A DNA stretch of 55,214 nt from an uncultured Rickettsiales bacterium (lineage in GTDB: Bacteria > Pseudomonadota > Alphaproteobacteria > Rickettsiales > UBA1997). The stretch covers positions 1 to 55,214 of the forward strand of contig CAJQHK010000019.1 in NCBI GenBank assembly GCA_905478165.1, given 5' to 3'. Below, one piece after another: positions 47,883-55,214 of this stretch. A program made the translations under genes and the position numbers. Within the stretch, counting starts at the first letter, position 1. Each line of letters opens with the position of its first letter. The notes beneath the pieces are model-generated. The model did not search any database. It saw only the letters and a program-made list of their open reading frames with translations, and was not told the DNA's origin.

Positions 47883-50800
47883 CTAATCAACAAGCTCGAT
47901 ATTTAAGCCAAGTGAGCGAACCTCTTTAATCATTACGTTAAATGATTCAGGTATGCCGCAAGTAAAATTCTGGTTATCATGTATTATAGATTCATAGATT
48001 TTAATTCTACCAACAACATCATCAGACTTCACTGTTAACATTTCTTGCAATGTGTAAGCAACGCCGTAAGCCTGTAGAGCCCAACATTCCATTTCACCAA
48101 ATCTTTGACCACCAAAGTGAGATTTACCACCAAGAGGCTGCTGAGTAATTAAACTATATGGCCCTATAGAACGAGCATGAATTTTACTATCCACCAAATG
48201 ATGTAACTTCAAGATGTACATGTAACCAACCGTTACCTTTCTATCGAATTTTTCACCACTTATTCCATCAATCAACATAACTTGGCCATCTTCATTATTA
48301 CCAGATAATGTTAGTAAGTCATTTATTACCACCTCATTCATTCCGTCAAATGAGCCAGTAGCAAATGGGACTCCATTCCTAAGTTTTGAAGCAAATGCCA
48401 GTATTTCCTCATCATTCATCAGACTGATCAACGAGAGCTCTTCACTAGAGCTGTATATTTTTCCTAATTGTGATTTTAAATCCACAATAGAAGCACTATT
48501 TTTACGATACAAATCCAATGTATCAGCAATCTTTCTTCCTAAAGAAACTGAAGCAAGACCTAAGTGAGATTCAATAATCTGACCTATATTCATACGAGAA
48601 GGAACGCCAAGGGGATTTAAAATGATATCAACAGATTCTCCATTTTCATCGTAAGGCATGTCCTCTACAGGAACTATCTTAGACACCACACCTTTATTAC
48701 CATGCCTTCCAGACATTTTGTCACCAGCCTGTAAAACAGACTTAGATGCTACATATACCTTAACAATTTTTAACACACCTTGTTTTAAATCATCACCAGA
48801 TTTAATACGAGTAATATTATCTTCATATTTTTTTTCAAAACTTAAAGATTGGTCTTTATAGGATTTAATAATATTAGAGACCTTCTCCATAGCTTCAGCA
48901 TTATCAACAGAAACTTTTGACAACTCTTCTAAAGAGAAATCTTCCAGTATTTTATAATCTAATTTTAAGCCCTTCTTCTTCTTACCAACATTATTCACAA
49001 GGAGTTGGCCAAGTAAAGTTGATTTAAGCTTATTACTTACAGAATCCTTCAAAAAAGATAAATTAGAGTCTCTATCTCTAGTAGCTTTTTGTGTAGCTTG
49101 ACTTTCTATGTATAAAGACCTCTCATCCTTATCCAAACCCTTCCTAGACAAAACCTTAACATCAACGACAACCCCGTCCATACCAATAGGAGCGTAAAGA
49201 GATGAGTCTTTCACGTCAGATGACTTTTCTCCGAATATAACTTTTAATAATTTCTCCTCTGGAGTCATTGGAGACTCGCTTTTTGGAGTTGTTTTTCCAA
49301 CAATTAAATCTCCAGCCTTTATTTTTGCGCCTATATGTATAACACCCTCTTCGTCAAGCTTACTTAAATATTCTTCACTAATATTTGGTATATCTCTTGT
49401 AATGTCCTCAGGACCAAGTCGTGTATCCCTTGCAACCATTTCTAACTCTTCAATATGAACAGAAGTAAAGGTATCATCCTGTAACAATCTTTCAGAAACA
49501 ATAATTGAATCTTCAAAATTATAGCCATTCCAAGACATAAATGCCACCCTAATATTTTTACCAAGTGCCAATTCTCCATTCTCAATAGAGTGACCATCGG
49601 ACATCACCTGACCAGTCTTTACCTTATCTGCGACAGATACTACAGGTTTTTGATTAATACAAGTATTTTGGTTAGTTCTTGAATATTTAATTAAGTCATA
49701 AGTTTTTATCTGACCTAACGAATCTTCACTGTCAGATTCAACAATAATTTTGTTAGCATCAACATATTTAACAACTCCATCAAAATCACTTTTTACAATA
49801 ACTCCAGAATCTTGAGCAATAATAGCTTCTGTTCCGGTGCCAACCAATGGCGCACTACTCTTAAGAAGCGGTAAAGCTTGACGCTGCATATTAGAGCCCA
49901 TTAAAGCCCTGTTAGCATCATCATTTTCTAAGAAAGGGATTAATGTTGTAGCAATCGAAATTAACTGTCTTGTTGAAACGTCAATTAAATCAATTTCTGA
50001 AGATTTTAAGGTAATATATTCATTATTTCTTCTACAAACAACAATGTCTTCAGAAACAGTCATGTCATCAGCAACTTTAATATTCGATTGGGCAATATTT
50101 TTGTCCATCTCTTCTATAGCCGACAAAAACACAACCTCGTCACTTAATTTATTATTAACAACTTTTCTATAAGGAGTTTCAATAAAGCCATAATTATTAA
50201 TTTTTGCGTATGTAGCTAGTGAATTAATTAGACCGATATTTGGACCCTCTGGAGTTTCGATAGGACAAATTCTTCCATAATGAGTTGGATGAACATCTCT
50301 AACCTCAAATCCAGCTCTGTCTCTAACCAATCCACCGGGGCCTAAAGAAGATAATCTTCTTTTGTGAGTCACTTCAGATAAAGGATTGGTCTGATCCATG
50401 AATTGAGATAACTGAGACATAGCAAAGAAATCTTTTACAGAAGAAGATAGAGGTTTTGAATTTATTAAAGTTTGTGGCATTATAGAATCAGGATCAGAGG
50501 AATGCATTTTTTCCAAAATATATTTCTCAATTTTAGAAATACCTATTCTTAATTGATTCTCCACCAATTCACCAACAGCTCTAACTCTTCTATTAGCTAG
50601 ATTGTCGATATCATCAGTCGGCAAATCATTATATTTAATTTGACTGATAATTTCTATTGTTTTAATAAGATCTTCCTTGGTTAGGTGTAGAGTATTTTCA
50701 TCAATATTCGTTCCTAATCTATGGTTTATTTTCATTCTACCAACATCAGATAAGTTATACTTTCCAACATTAAAAAATAATGAATTTAAAAAATTTGATG

Positions 50801-51968
50801 CAACCTCAACAGAAGCAAGAGACTCACCAAGTCTAATAGACCTGTAGATATCAAGTAGAGCATCTTTGGTAGTTTTGTTTTTATCAATAACTAAAGTATT
50901 GTAAATATATGAGCCAATTTTTGATTTAGAAGGGTGAACTACATCTACATTATCAAAATTTAAATTACGTAAAGCTTCCAAACCCTCTACAGTCAACATA
51001 CTACCAGACTCTAAAAGAATTTCACCAGTATCAGAATCTAATAAATCATCCACAATCACATGACCAAATACAGATTCGTCTGATAAAATATAATTTTTAA
51101 ACCCAGATTCTTGTAGTTTAGTTAGTAATCTTTGGTTAATTTTTTGACCCTTCTTTATTGCAATATTACCAGAATTAGAATCTATTATATCGAAAGCAGC
51201 CTTTCTATCTAAAAATAACTCAGGAGAAAATTCAGAGACCCAGCCAATCTTTTTATCAAAGTGAATTTTGAATTTATTATAGAATGTTGTTATTATGTCT
51301 TTAGAAGATAAATCTAGAGCTTTCAATAAAGAAGTAGCTAACATCTTTCTCTTCTTATCGATTCTAAAATGCAGTATATCTTTACTATCTATCTCAAAAT
51401 CTAACCAAGATCCGAGATTTGGAACAATTTTAGCGGTATAAATTTTTGAACCAAAAACATTACCGGCGCTTTCGCTTCCAAAAAATACACCTGGAGACCT
51501 TTTCATTTGAGAAACGACAACTCTCTCAGATCCGTTAATTATAAAACTACCACTAATAGTCATTAATGGTAGTTCACACAAATATACTTCCTGCTCTTTA
51601 ATAGATAATATCTCCTTATTTTGAGGATCATCACTATTAACATCCCATAATATTAGTCTTAATTTAGCTTTTAGAGAAGATGCGTAAGTTCTGCTAGAAG
51701 AAATACATTCACTGGGGCTATATAGCGGATCAGATAATGAATATTCAACAAATTCCAAAGTTACTCTACCAGCAGAATCAGTAATAGGAAAAAAAGAACG
51801 AAATACCGACTCAATACCAGTATAAGAATCAGAATCTGACTCACTACTGAGAAGGTTGCTGTAGGAGTCTTTCTGTAAAGATATCAGATAAGGAACTTCC
51901 TGCTCTTTTATATTACCGGTTAACTTTTTTCTTGAAGATAATTTATCAAAATAACGAACTTGATTCAC
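47883..51968 (-). CDS. rpoB: DNA-directed RNA polymerase subunit beta
   Basis: 1361 residues, by chance the same length as RpoC. The rifampicin region includes QLSQFMDQTNPLSEVTHKRR with the usual Ser/His/Arg positions, and GLVRDRAGFEVRDVHPTHYG follows. Farther on, IETPEGPNIGLINSL, GHNKG-like GRHGNKGVVSKI and GGQRFGEMECWALQAYG are intact. The segment order and length match alphaproteobacterial RpoB. The spacer to rplL (51969-52049) holds an RNA hairpin described separately. Confidence 0.98.
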   Translation of the reverse strand: MNQVRYFDKLSSRKKLTGNIKEQEVPYLISLQKDSYSNLLSSESDSDSYTGIESVFRSFFPITDSAGRVTLEFVEYSLSDPLYSPSECISSSRTYASSLKAKLRLILWDVNSDDPQNKEILSIKEQEVYLCELPLMTISGSFIINGSERVVVSQMKRSPGVFFGSESAGNVFGSKIYTAKIVPNLGSWLDFEIDSKDILHFRIDKKRKMLATSLLKALDLSSKDIITTFYNKFKIHFDKKIGWVSEFSPELFLDRKAAFDIIDSNSGNIAIKKGQKINQRLLTKLQESGFKNYILSDESVFGHVIVDDLLDSDTGEILLESGSMLTVEGLEALRNLNFDNVDVVHPSKSKIGSYIYNTLVIDKNKTTKDALLDIYRSIRLGESLASVEVASNFLNSLFFNVGKYNLSDVGRMKINHRLGTNIDENTLHLTKEDLIKTIEIISQIKYNDLPTDDIDNLANRRVRAVGELVENQLRIGISKIEKYILEKMHSSDPDSIMPQTLINSKPLSSSVKDFFAMSQLSQFMDQTNPLSEVTHKRRLSSLGPGGLVRDRAGFEVRDVHPTHYGRICPIETPEGPNIGLINSLATYAKINNYGFIETPYRKVVNNKLSDEVVFLSAIEEMDKNIAQSNIKVADDMTVSEDIVVCRRNNEYITLKSSEIDLIDVSTRQLISIATTLIPFLENDDANRALMGSNMQRQALPLLKSSAPLVGTGTEAIIAQDSGVIVKSDFDGVVKYVDANKIIVESDSEDSLGQIKTYDLIKYSRTNQNTCINQKPVVSVADKVKTGQVMSDGHSIENGELALGKNIRVAFMSWNGYNFEDSIIVSERLLQDDTFTSVHIEELEMVARDTRLGPEDITRDIPNISEEYLSKLDEEGVIHIGAKIKAGDLIVGKTTPKSESPMTPEEKLLKVIFGEKSSDVKDSSLYAPIGMDGVVVDVKVLSRKGLDKDERSLYIESQATQKATRDRDSNLSFLKDSVSNKLKSTLLGQLLVNNVGKKKKGLKLDYKILEDFSLEELSKVSVDNAEAMEKVSNIIKSYKDQSLSFEKKYEDNITRIKSGDDLKQGVLKIVKVYVASKSVLQAGDKMSGRHGNKGVVSKIVPVEDMPYDENGESVDIILNPLGVPSRMNIGQIIESHLGLASVSLGRKIADTLDLYRKNSASIVDLKSQLGKIYSSSEELSLISLMNDEEILAFASKLRNGVPFATGSFDGMNEVVINDLLTLSGNNEDGQVMLIDGISGEKFDRKVTVGYMYILKLHHLVDSKIHARSIGPYSLITQQPLGGKSHFGGQRFGEMECWALQAYGVAYTLQEMLTVKSDDVVGRIKIYESIIHDNQNFTCGIPESFNVMIKEVRSLGLNIELVD

Positions 51969-51999
51969 CTCTAGTCTTTAAATTAAATTATTATATATA

Positions 52000-52026
52000 C
52001 TTTGACATAAATATCTTATATCAAAG
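52000..52026 (-). promoter_or_regulatory. Hairpin in the rplL-rpoB spacer, candidate attenuator or processing site
   Basis: In the minus-strand transcript CUUUGAUAUAA pairs with UUAUGUCAAAG around a 5-base loop, an 11-bp stem with one G-U pair. It is followed by AU-rich text but no clean U-run. In E. coli this same spacer carries an attenuator and an RNase III site that lower rpoBC relative to ribosomal proteins. The same role here is an inference from position. Confidence 0.5.
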
Positions 52027-52049
52027 AAAAATTAGATTACTAATGTAGG

Positions 52050-52424
52050 TTATGCAATTTCAATCTTACCTCCAGCAGCCTCTATCTTCTTTTTAATTTC
52101 TTCAGCTTCATCCTTAGAAATACCCTTCTTTAATTCACTAGGGATAGCTTCAACTAAATCCTTAGCTTCTTTTAGACCAAGAGCAGTGATAGCCCTCACT
52201 TCCTTAATGATATTAATTTTCTTGTCACCAAAATCAGTAAGCTTAACATCAAAAGAGGATTTTACTTCAGCAGCATCAGCGGCAGGAGCAGCGGCAACAG
52301 GAGCAGCAGCAGCAGCACTAACACCCCATTTTTCTTCTAGTATTTTACTTAGTTCAGAAATTTGAATAACAGTTAAAGCAGATAACTTGTCACAAATTTC
52401 ATTTAATTCTAAATTAGTAGTCAT
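52050..52424 (-). CDS. rplL: 50S ribosomal protein L7/L12
   Basis: 124 residues from ATG 52424. The N-terminal dimerisation region is [20 protein letters not shown], the Ala-rich hinge [17 protein letters not shown] follows, and the C-terminal factor-binding domain has [18 protein letters not shown]. It forms the L12 stalk with L10. An in-frame frame to 52478 would add 18 residues that run into a hairpin and lack family similarity. Confidence 0.96.
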   Translation of the reverse strand: MTTNLELNEICDKLSALTVIQISELSKILEEKWGVSAAAAAPVAAAPAADAAEVKSSFDVKLTDFGDKKINIIKEVRAITALGLKEAKDLVEAIPSELKKGISKDEAEEIKKKIEAAGGKIEIA

Positions 52425-52454
52425 AATAATAAATAAATAAATTGTTAATTCCAA

Positions 52455-52510
52455 ATACCATTTTAACTTATTACTCAAACTATAATTTAAGTAATAAGTT
52501 AAAATGGTAT
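52455..52510 (-). promoter_or_regulatory. Perfect 21-bp hairpin in the rplJ-rplL spacer
   Basis: The arms at 52455-52475 and 52490-52510 are exact reverse complements (ATACCATTTTAACTTATTAC with one further base). They are separated by 14 bases. In the mRNA the stem lies between the rplJ stop and the rplL start, 30 bases before the latter. There is no U-run, so a plain terminator is unlikely. RNase III processing, a barrier controlling L10:L12 ratio or a small palindromic insertion would all fit. Confidence 0.7.
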
Positions 52511-52585
52511 CACCATAAATATTTCTACCGTTAACGGAGATAATATAGTACCAAATATTAGTAAAACTAATATTAAAAATAAAAG

Positions 52586-53098
52586 CTATTCTTTATCCTT
52601 AGCGTAAGCATCTAATAAAGCTAAACTTTTAGTCATAGGAGCTTTAATAGTTCCAATAAATTTAGATTGTGCAGAGTTGATAATACCAATAAAAGCAGCT
52701 CTTAATTCTTCCATAGACTTTAACTTGGATAATTTTTTAATATCCTCATTATTAATTAGGTCTTTATCATAATACCCAGCAGTAAACTTTAAATTGTCAT
52801 TATCAGAACAAGCCTTCGAGACTATTTTTGCTAATGAAACAATATCATCGCCATATATCATCACAGTAGGTCCTGAAAGATAAGGGTTTAAAACCTCTAG
52901 ATCAGTATCTTTAACTGCAATTTTTATTAAAGTATTCTTAGCAACCCTGAGTAACAAACCTTTGCTACGAAGATTGTTACGAAAGTCTGTAAAATCAGCA
53001 TTATTAACACCCCTATAATCAATAAGAATAAATGAGTTCTTACCATGGAACTCATTTTTTATCAACGATACTAACTCAACCTTTTCTTCTCTATTCAT
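52586..53098 (-). CDS. rplJ: 50S ribosomal protein L10
   Basis: 170 residues with the L10 core [32 protein letters not shown] and [10 protein letters not shown], and a C-terminal helix that binds L12 dimers. It anchors the ribosomal stalk and in many bacteria represses its own operon. It overlaps rplA's stop region by one base. Confidence 0.96.
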   Translation of the reverse strand: MNREEKVELVSLIKNEFHGKNSFILIDYRGVNNADFTDFRNNLRSKGLLLRVAKNTLIKIAVKDTDLEVLNPYLSGPTVMIYGDDIVSLAKIVSKACSDNDNLKFTAGYYDKDLINNEDIKKLSKLKSMEELRAAFIGIINSAQSKFIGTIKAPMTKSLALLDAYAKDKE

Positions 53099-53775
53099 TA
53101 TCTTGTTAAATTTAAAGAATTTACATCAACTTCAAAAGATCTACCCATAGTAGAATTTATAAATAATTTCTTAATAAATCTTCCTTTGGAAGTTTCTGGT
53201 TTTAAATCCAAAATGGACTTTAAGATTGTATTAATGTTTTCCACAAGAGACTCTCTTGAAAAATCAACCTTACCAACTAAGCAGTGGATTATGCCAGACT
53301 TGTCATTTTTAAAATTAATTTTACCCTTCAAGCTGTCCGTAATAGCTTTCTCTAAATTATCCGTTACGGTACCATTTTTAGCATTTGGCATTAAACCTCT
53401 AGGACCAAGCTTTCTTGCAGCCTTACTAACCTTTGGCATATATTCTGGAGTAGTAATACAAATATCAAAACTATCAAAACCACTAATAATTTTTTCAATC
53501 ATATCGTCACCTCCAGCATAAGTTGCCCCAAATTCAATAGCTTTTTTCTGAGAGTCTGCGTCAGAAGTAAGTACTAAAATTTTGTAACTTTTTCCTGAGC
53601 CATTAGGTAACATTACAGAACCTTTTACCATTTGACTAGATTGCCTGGAATCAATTCCCAAAAGCACTGCAATATCAACGGACTCGTTGAACTTTTTTTT
53701 CTTTTCAGAGGTAAATTTTAGCAAGCTATCAATCGCTACATCTAAATTACTTATTTCTAAATTATTATTTTTCAT
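53098..53775 (-). CDS. rplA: 50S ribosomal protein L1
   Basis: 225 residues from ATG 53775. It has NESVDIAVLLGIDSRQSSQM, KAARKLGPRGLMPNAKNGTV and the conserved GKINFKNDKSGIIHCLVGK. It binds the 23S L1 stalk and, in many bacteria, its own mRNA. A TTG at 53793 inside rplK is a less likely start. Confidence 0.95.
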   Translation of the reverse strand: MKNNNLEISNLDVAIDSLLKFTSEKKKKFNESVDIAVLLGIDSRQSSQMVKGSVMLPNGSGKSYKILVLTSDADSQKKAIEFGATYAGGDDMIEKIISGFDSFDICITTPEYMPKVSKAARKLGPRGLMPNAKNGTVTDNLEKAITDSLKGKINFKNDKSGIIHCLVGKVDFSRESLVENINTILKSILDLKPETSKGRFIKKLFINSTMGRSFEVDVNSLNLTR

Positions 53776-53785
53776 CGAGTTTAAA

Positions 53786-54217
53786 TTATTCAATAACTTC
53801 TAAGCCCATAGAAATGGCAGACCCAGCAACCATACTCATACAAGCATCTAAATTGTAAGCATTAGTATCGGGCATTTTTTTTTCAGCAATCTTTTTGATT
53901 TGCTGCTTACTGATTTTGCCAGCACTTTCTTTACCTGGAGCTCCAGAACCTTTTTTTAAATCAATGGCCTGCTTTATTAAATAAGACATAGGAGGTAGCT
54001 TATATTTATAAGAAAATGACCTATCCTTATATGCTGTAATTGTCACAGTTACAGGAGTTCCTACTGGAAAGTCAATCTTTTCAGCGTTAAATTTCTTACA
54101 GAATTCAGCTATATTTAAACCTTTCTGACCAAGTGCTGGACCTATAGGTGGAGCAGGATTTGCCTTACCGACCGGAACTTGTAACTTTATAAAACCTGTT
54201 ATTTCTTTTTCACTCAT
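53786..54217 (-). CDS. rplK: 50S ribosomal protein L11
   Basis: 143 residues, complete. The N-terminal proline-rich QVPVGKANPAPPIGPALGQK is the site of stringent-response and thiopeptide interaction. The C-terminal rRNA-binding domain ends KKMPDTNAYNLDACMSMVAG with the usual final helix. It precedes rplA with 10 bases between. Confidence 0.97.
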   Translation of the reverse strand: MSEKEITGFIKLQVPVGKANPAPPIGPALGQKGLNIAEFCKKFNAEKIDFPVGTPVTVTITAYKDRSFSYKYKLPPMSYLIKQAIDLKKGSGAPGKESAGKISKQQIKKIAEKKMPDTNAYNLDACMSMVAGSAISMGLEVIE

Positions 54218-54252
54218 ATTATTTTACTTAAAACCTGATAAAAATAAAGTAA

Positions 54253-54282
54253 TAAATTAAACTTTGCAAGTAGTTTAATTTA
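54253..54282 (-). terminator. Hairpin with U-rich tail between nusG and rplK
   Basis: TAAATTAAACT and AGTTTAATTTA form a perfect 11-bp stem around 8 bases, overlapping the nusG stop codon. In the mRNA it is followed by UUACUUUAUUUUUA, so it could act as a partial terminator or attenuator ahead of rplKAJL-rpoBC. The stem is AT-only and thus weak. Confidence 0.45.
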
Positions 54283-54802
54283 TTTTCTTAATTTGATCAT
54301 AATGCAACTCAACAGAAGTAGATCTACCAAAGATAGAAATGGATATTTTAATCCTCTGCTTTTCGTCATCAAACTCCTCAACAGCTCCAGAAAATGAATC
54401 AAACGGACCGTCAATTACATTTATCATTTCGCCAATTTCAAAAATCTTGTCTTGATCAACTCCTGTAATCTTTTCATTACTTATCATGCCAAAAATATCT
54501 TCCATTTTTGATTTTGATACTGATGTAGGGTTAGTTCCTCCCAAAAAAGAAGATACTTTTGGGATTGACAAAAGGTTACTCTTTGTATCCAGATTAAGAT
54601 CGAATTTTACAAAGACATAACCAGAAAATAATTTCTCTTGCTCTTCTACTTTTTTACCTTTTTTTACCTTCGAAACTTTTCTAGAAGGTACCAAGACTTC
54701 ATCAATAGAAATTTTACCCTGATCTAGTAAAGACTCCATCAATTTAGATATCTTACTTTCTTGACCAGATACAACTTTTAATATATACCAGTTACTCTCC
54801 AT
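54275..54802 (-). CDS. nusG: Transcription termination/antitermination protein NusG
   Basis: 175 residues, two domains. The N-terminal domain starts WYILKVVSGQESKISKLMES and contains LFSGYVFVKFD and FLGGTNPT. The C-terminal KOW domain has EMINVIDGPFDSFSGAVEEF. It binds RNA polymerase and Rho or S10. It follows secE by 9 bases, the standard order. Confidence 0.97.
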   Translation of the reverse strand: MESNWYILKVVSGQESKISKLMESLLDQGKISIDEVLVPSRKVSKVKKGKKVEEQEKLFSGYVFVKFDLNLDTKSNLLSIPKVSSFLGGTNPTSVSKSKMEDIFGMISNEKITGVDQDKIFEIGEMINVIDGPFDSFSGAVEEFDDEKQRIKISISIFGRSTSVELHYDQIKKIN

Positions 54803-54811
54803 AATTTATAG

Positions 54812-54988
54812 TTAAAAACCAAATATCAATTTAATAATTTTAGATATTACAAAATCTGCACAAATTATAACAATGGCAGTAATAAATATAGCAATTAATA
54901 TAGCAATCACCGCAGATTGAGTCTCCTTATTAGAAGGGGTAGTAACGGTTTTTATCTCTTTAAAAGCTTCTCTAATAAACGAAATCAT
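54812..54988 (-). CDS. secE: Preprotein translocase subunit SecE
   Basis: 58 residues, the short single-helix SecE of many Alphaproteobacteria. It has FIREAFKEIKTVTTPSNKET before the membrane segment, then AVIAILIAIFITAIVIICADF. It is part of the SecYEG channel. The chosen ATG (54988) lies only 15 bases from the tRNA-Trp 3' end, and a longer frame would enter the tRNA. No Shine-Dalgarno fits in that gap, so the mRNA may be leaderless or weakly translated after tRNA processing. Confidence 0.92.
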   Translation of the reverse strand: MISFIREAFKEIKTVTTPSNKETQSAVIAILIAIFITAIVIICADFVISKIIKLIFGF

Positions 54989-55003
54989 GACATTCAAAAA
55001 GGG

Positions 55004-55076
55004 CAGGAGCGAGAGGAGTCGAACCCCCAACCAACGGTTTTGGAGACCGCTACTCTACCAATTGAGCTACGCTCCT
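55004..55076 (-). tRNA. tRNA-Trp (CCA)
   Basis: The acceptor AGGAGCG pairs with CGCTCCT, the D arm is GCTCAATTGGTAGAG, and the anticodon stem GCGGT/ACCGT carries loop CTCCAAA with anticodon CCA. The T loop is TTCGACT with G-U pairs in the stem, and the discriminator is G. The next bases are CCC, so CCA is not encoded. It sits between tuf and secE, as in many Proteobacteria. Confidence 0.94.
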
Positions 55077-55086
55077 AAAATTAAAA

Positions 55087-55214
55087 TTACTTTATCACCT
55101 TTGATACAACACCAGCACCTACTGTTCTACCACCTTCTCTGATAGCAAAACGAAGACCCTCTTCCATAGCAATTGGTGCAATTAGCTCTACTGTTATTTT
55201 AACATTATCACCAG
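55087..55214 (-). CDS. tuf: Elongation factor Tu, C-terminal part (cut by window edge)
   Basis: Only the last 42 residues or so are inside the window: [20 protein letters not shown], then [20 protein letters not shown] and the stop at 55087-55089. This is the third beta-barrel end of EF-Tu and leaves no doubt about identity. The gene continues past the right edge and heads the tuf-trnW-secE-nusG series. Confidence 0.96.
   Translation of the reverse strand, partial: GDNVKITVELIAPIAMEEGLRFAIREGGRTVGAGVVSKVIK

Overview
The window is a 55 kb piece of an AT-rich alphaproteobacterial chromosome. It looks like a host-associated lineage in or near Rickettsiales. Three things suggest this: the tuf-trnW-secE-nusG-rplKAJL-rpoBC order, a giant lipoprotein-anchored VirB6-like secretion protein, and many decayed genes and short palindromic insertions between housekeeping genes. 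A complete SUF iron-sulfur operon is present, whereas classical Rickettsiales use ISC, so a deep-branching Rickettsiales relative or Holosporales also fits. The genetic code looks standard, because intact genes such as gpx and the metallo-hydrolase end in TGA.

Layout. 1-9.9 kb: polA, acnA, a gpsA/tRNA-His/Tim44-like group, an SDR-type threonine dehydrogenase and pgsA. 9.9-18 kb: xerC faces a 2303-residue VirB6-family protein that stands alone, with no other T4SS gene beside it. 18-21.6 kb: dnaA abuts a rhodanese gene, followed by decayed DNA holding a gene fragment next to a palindromic insertion, a long hairpin and a frameshifted CsoR/RcnR-like repressor. 21.6-26 kb: an accessory stress block of beta-carbonic anhydrase, a coupled gpx/DUF2237/metallo-hydrolase operon, a SOUL protein, an SDR protein and a dead DUF1989 gene. 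26-33.2 kb: the operon rrf2-sufB-sufC-sufD-sufS-sufT-sufA-bolA-grxD, with sufE divergent from overlapping promoters. 33.2-43 kb: palindromic repeats, lpdA, the operon pyrE-sdhA-(split DUF4116 gene)-lgt, then kdsD, dnaJ, trxA and anmK. 43-55.2 kb: rpsD, then rpoC, rpoB, rplL, rplJ, rplA, rplK, nusG, secE, tRNA-Trp and the 3' end of tuf, all on the minus strand, with RNA hairpins in three of the spacers.

How the genes work together. The SUF operon builds iron-sulfur clusters for aconitase, the SDH partner proteins and others, and its Rrf2 regulator carries the cysteines expected of a cluster sensor. The ribosome/RNA polymerase block is ordinary in gene order but rich in candidate attenuator or processing hairpins. 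Intergenic regions are seeded by a TACCAATTCCCACC-ended palindromic repeat family (five copies) and a second family ending near GTCCC-ATCAAA. These look like MITE-type elements that also serve as intergenic hairpins.

The most unusual items are the orphan giant VirB6 lipoprotein with a perfect 15-bp minisatellite, the palindromic repeat family, the SUF operon with its shared divergent promoter, the GGGG-tract split of a DUF4116 gene and the hairpins around rplL. No clear new defence or CRISPR system was seen.
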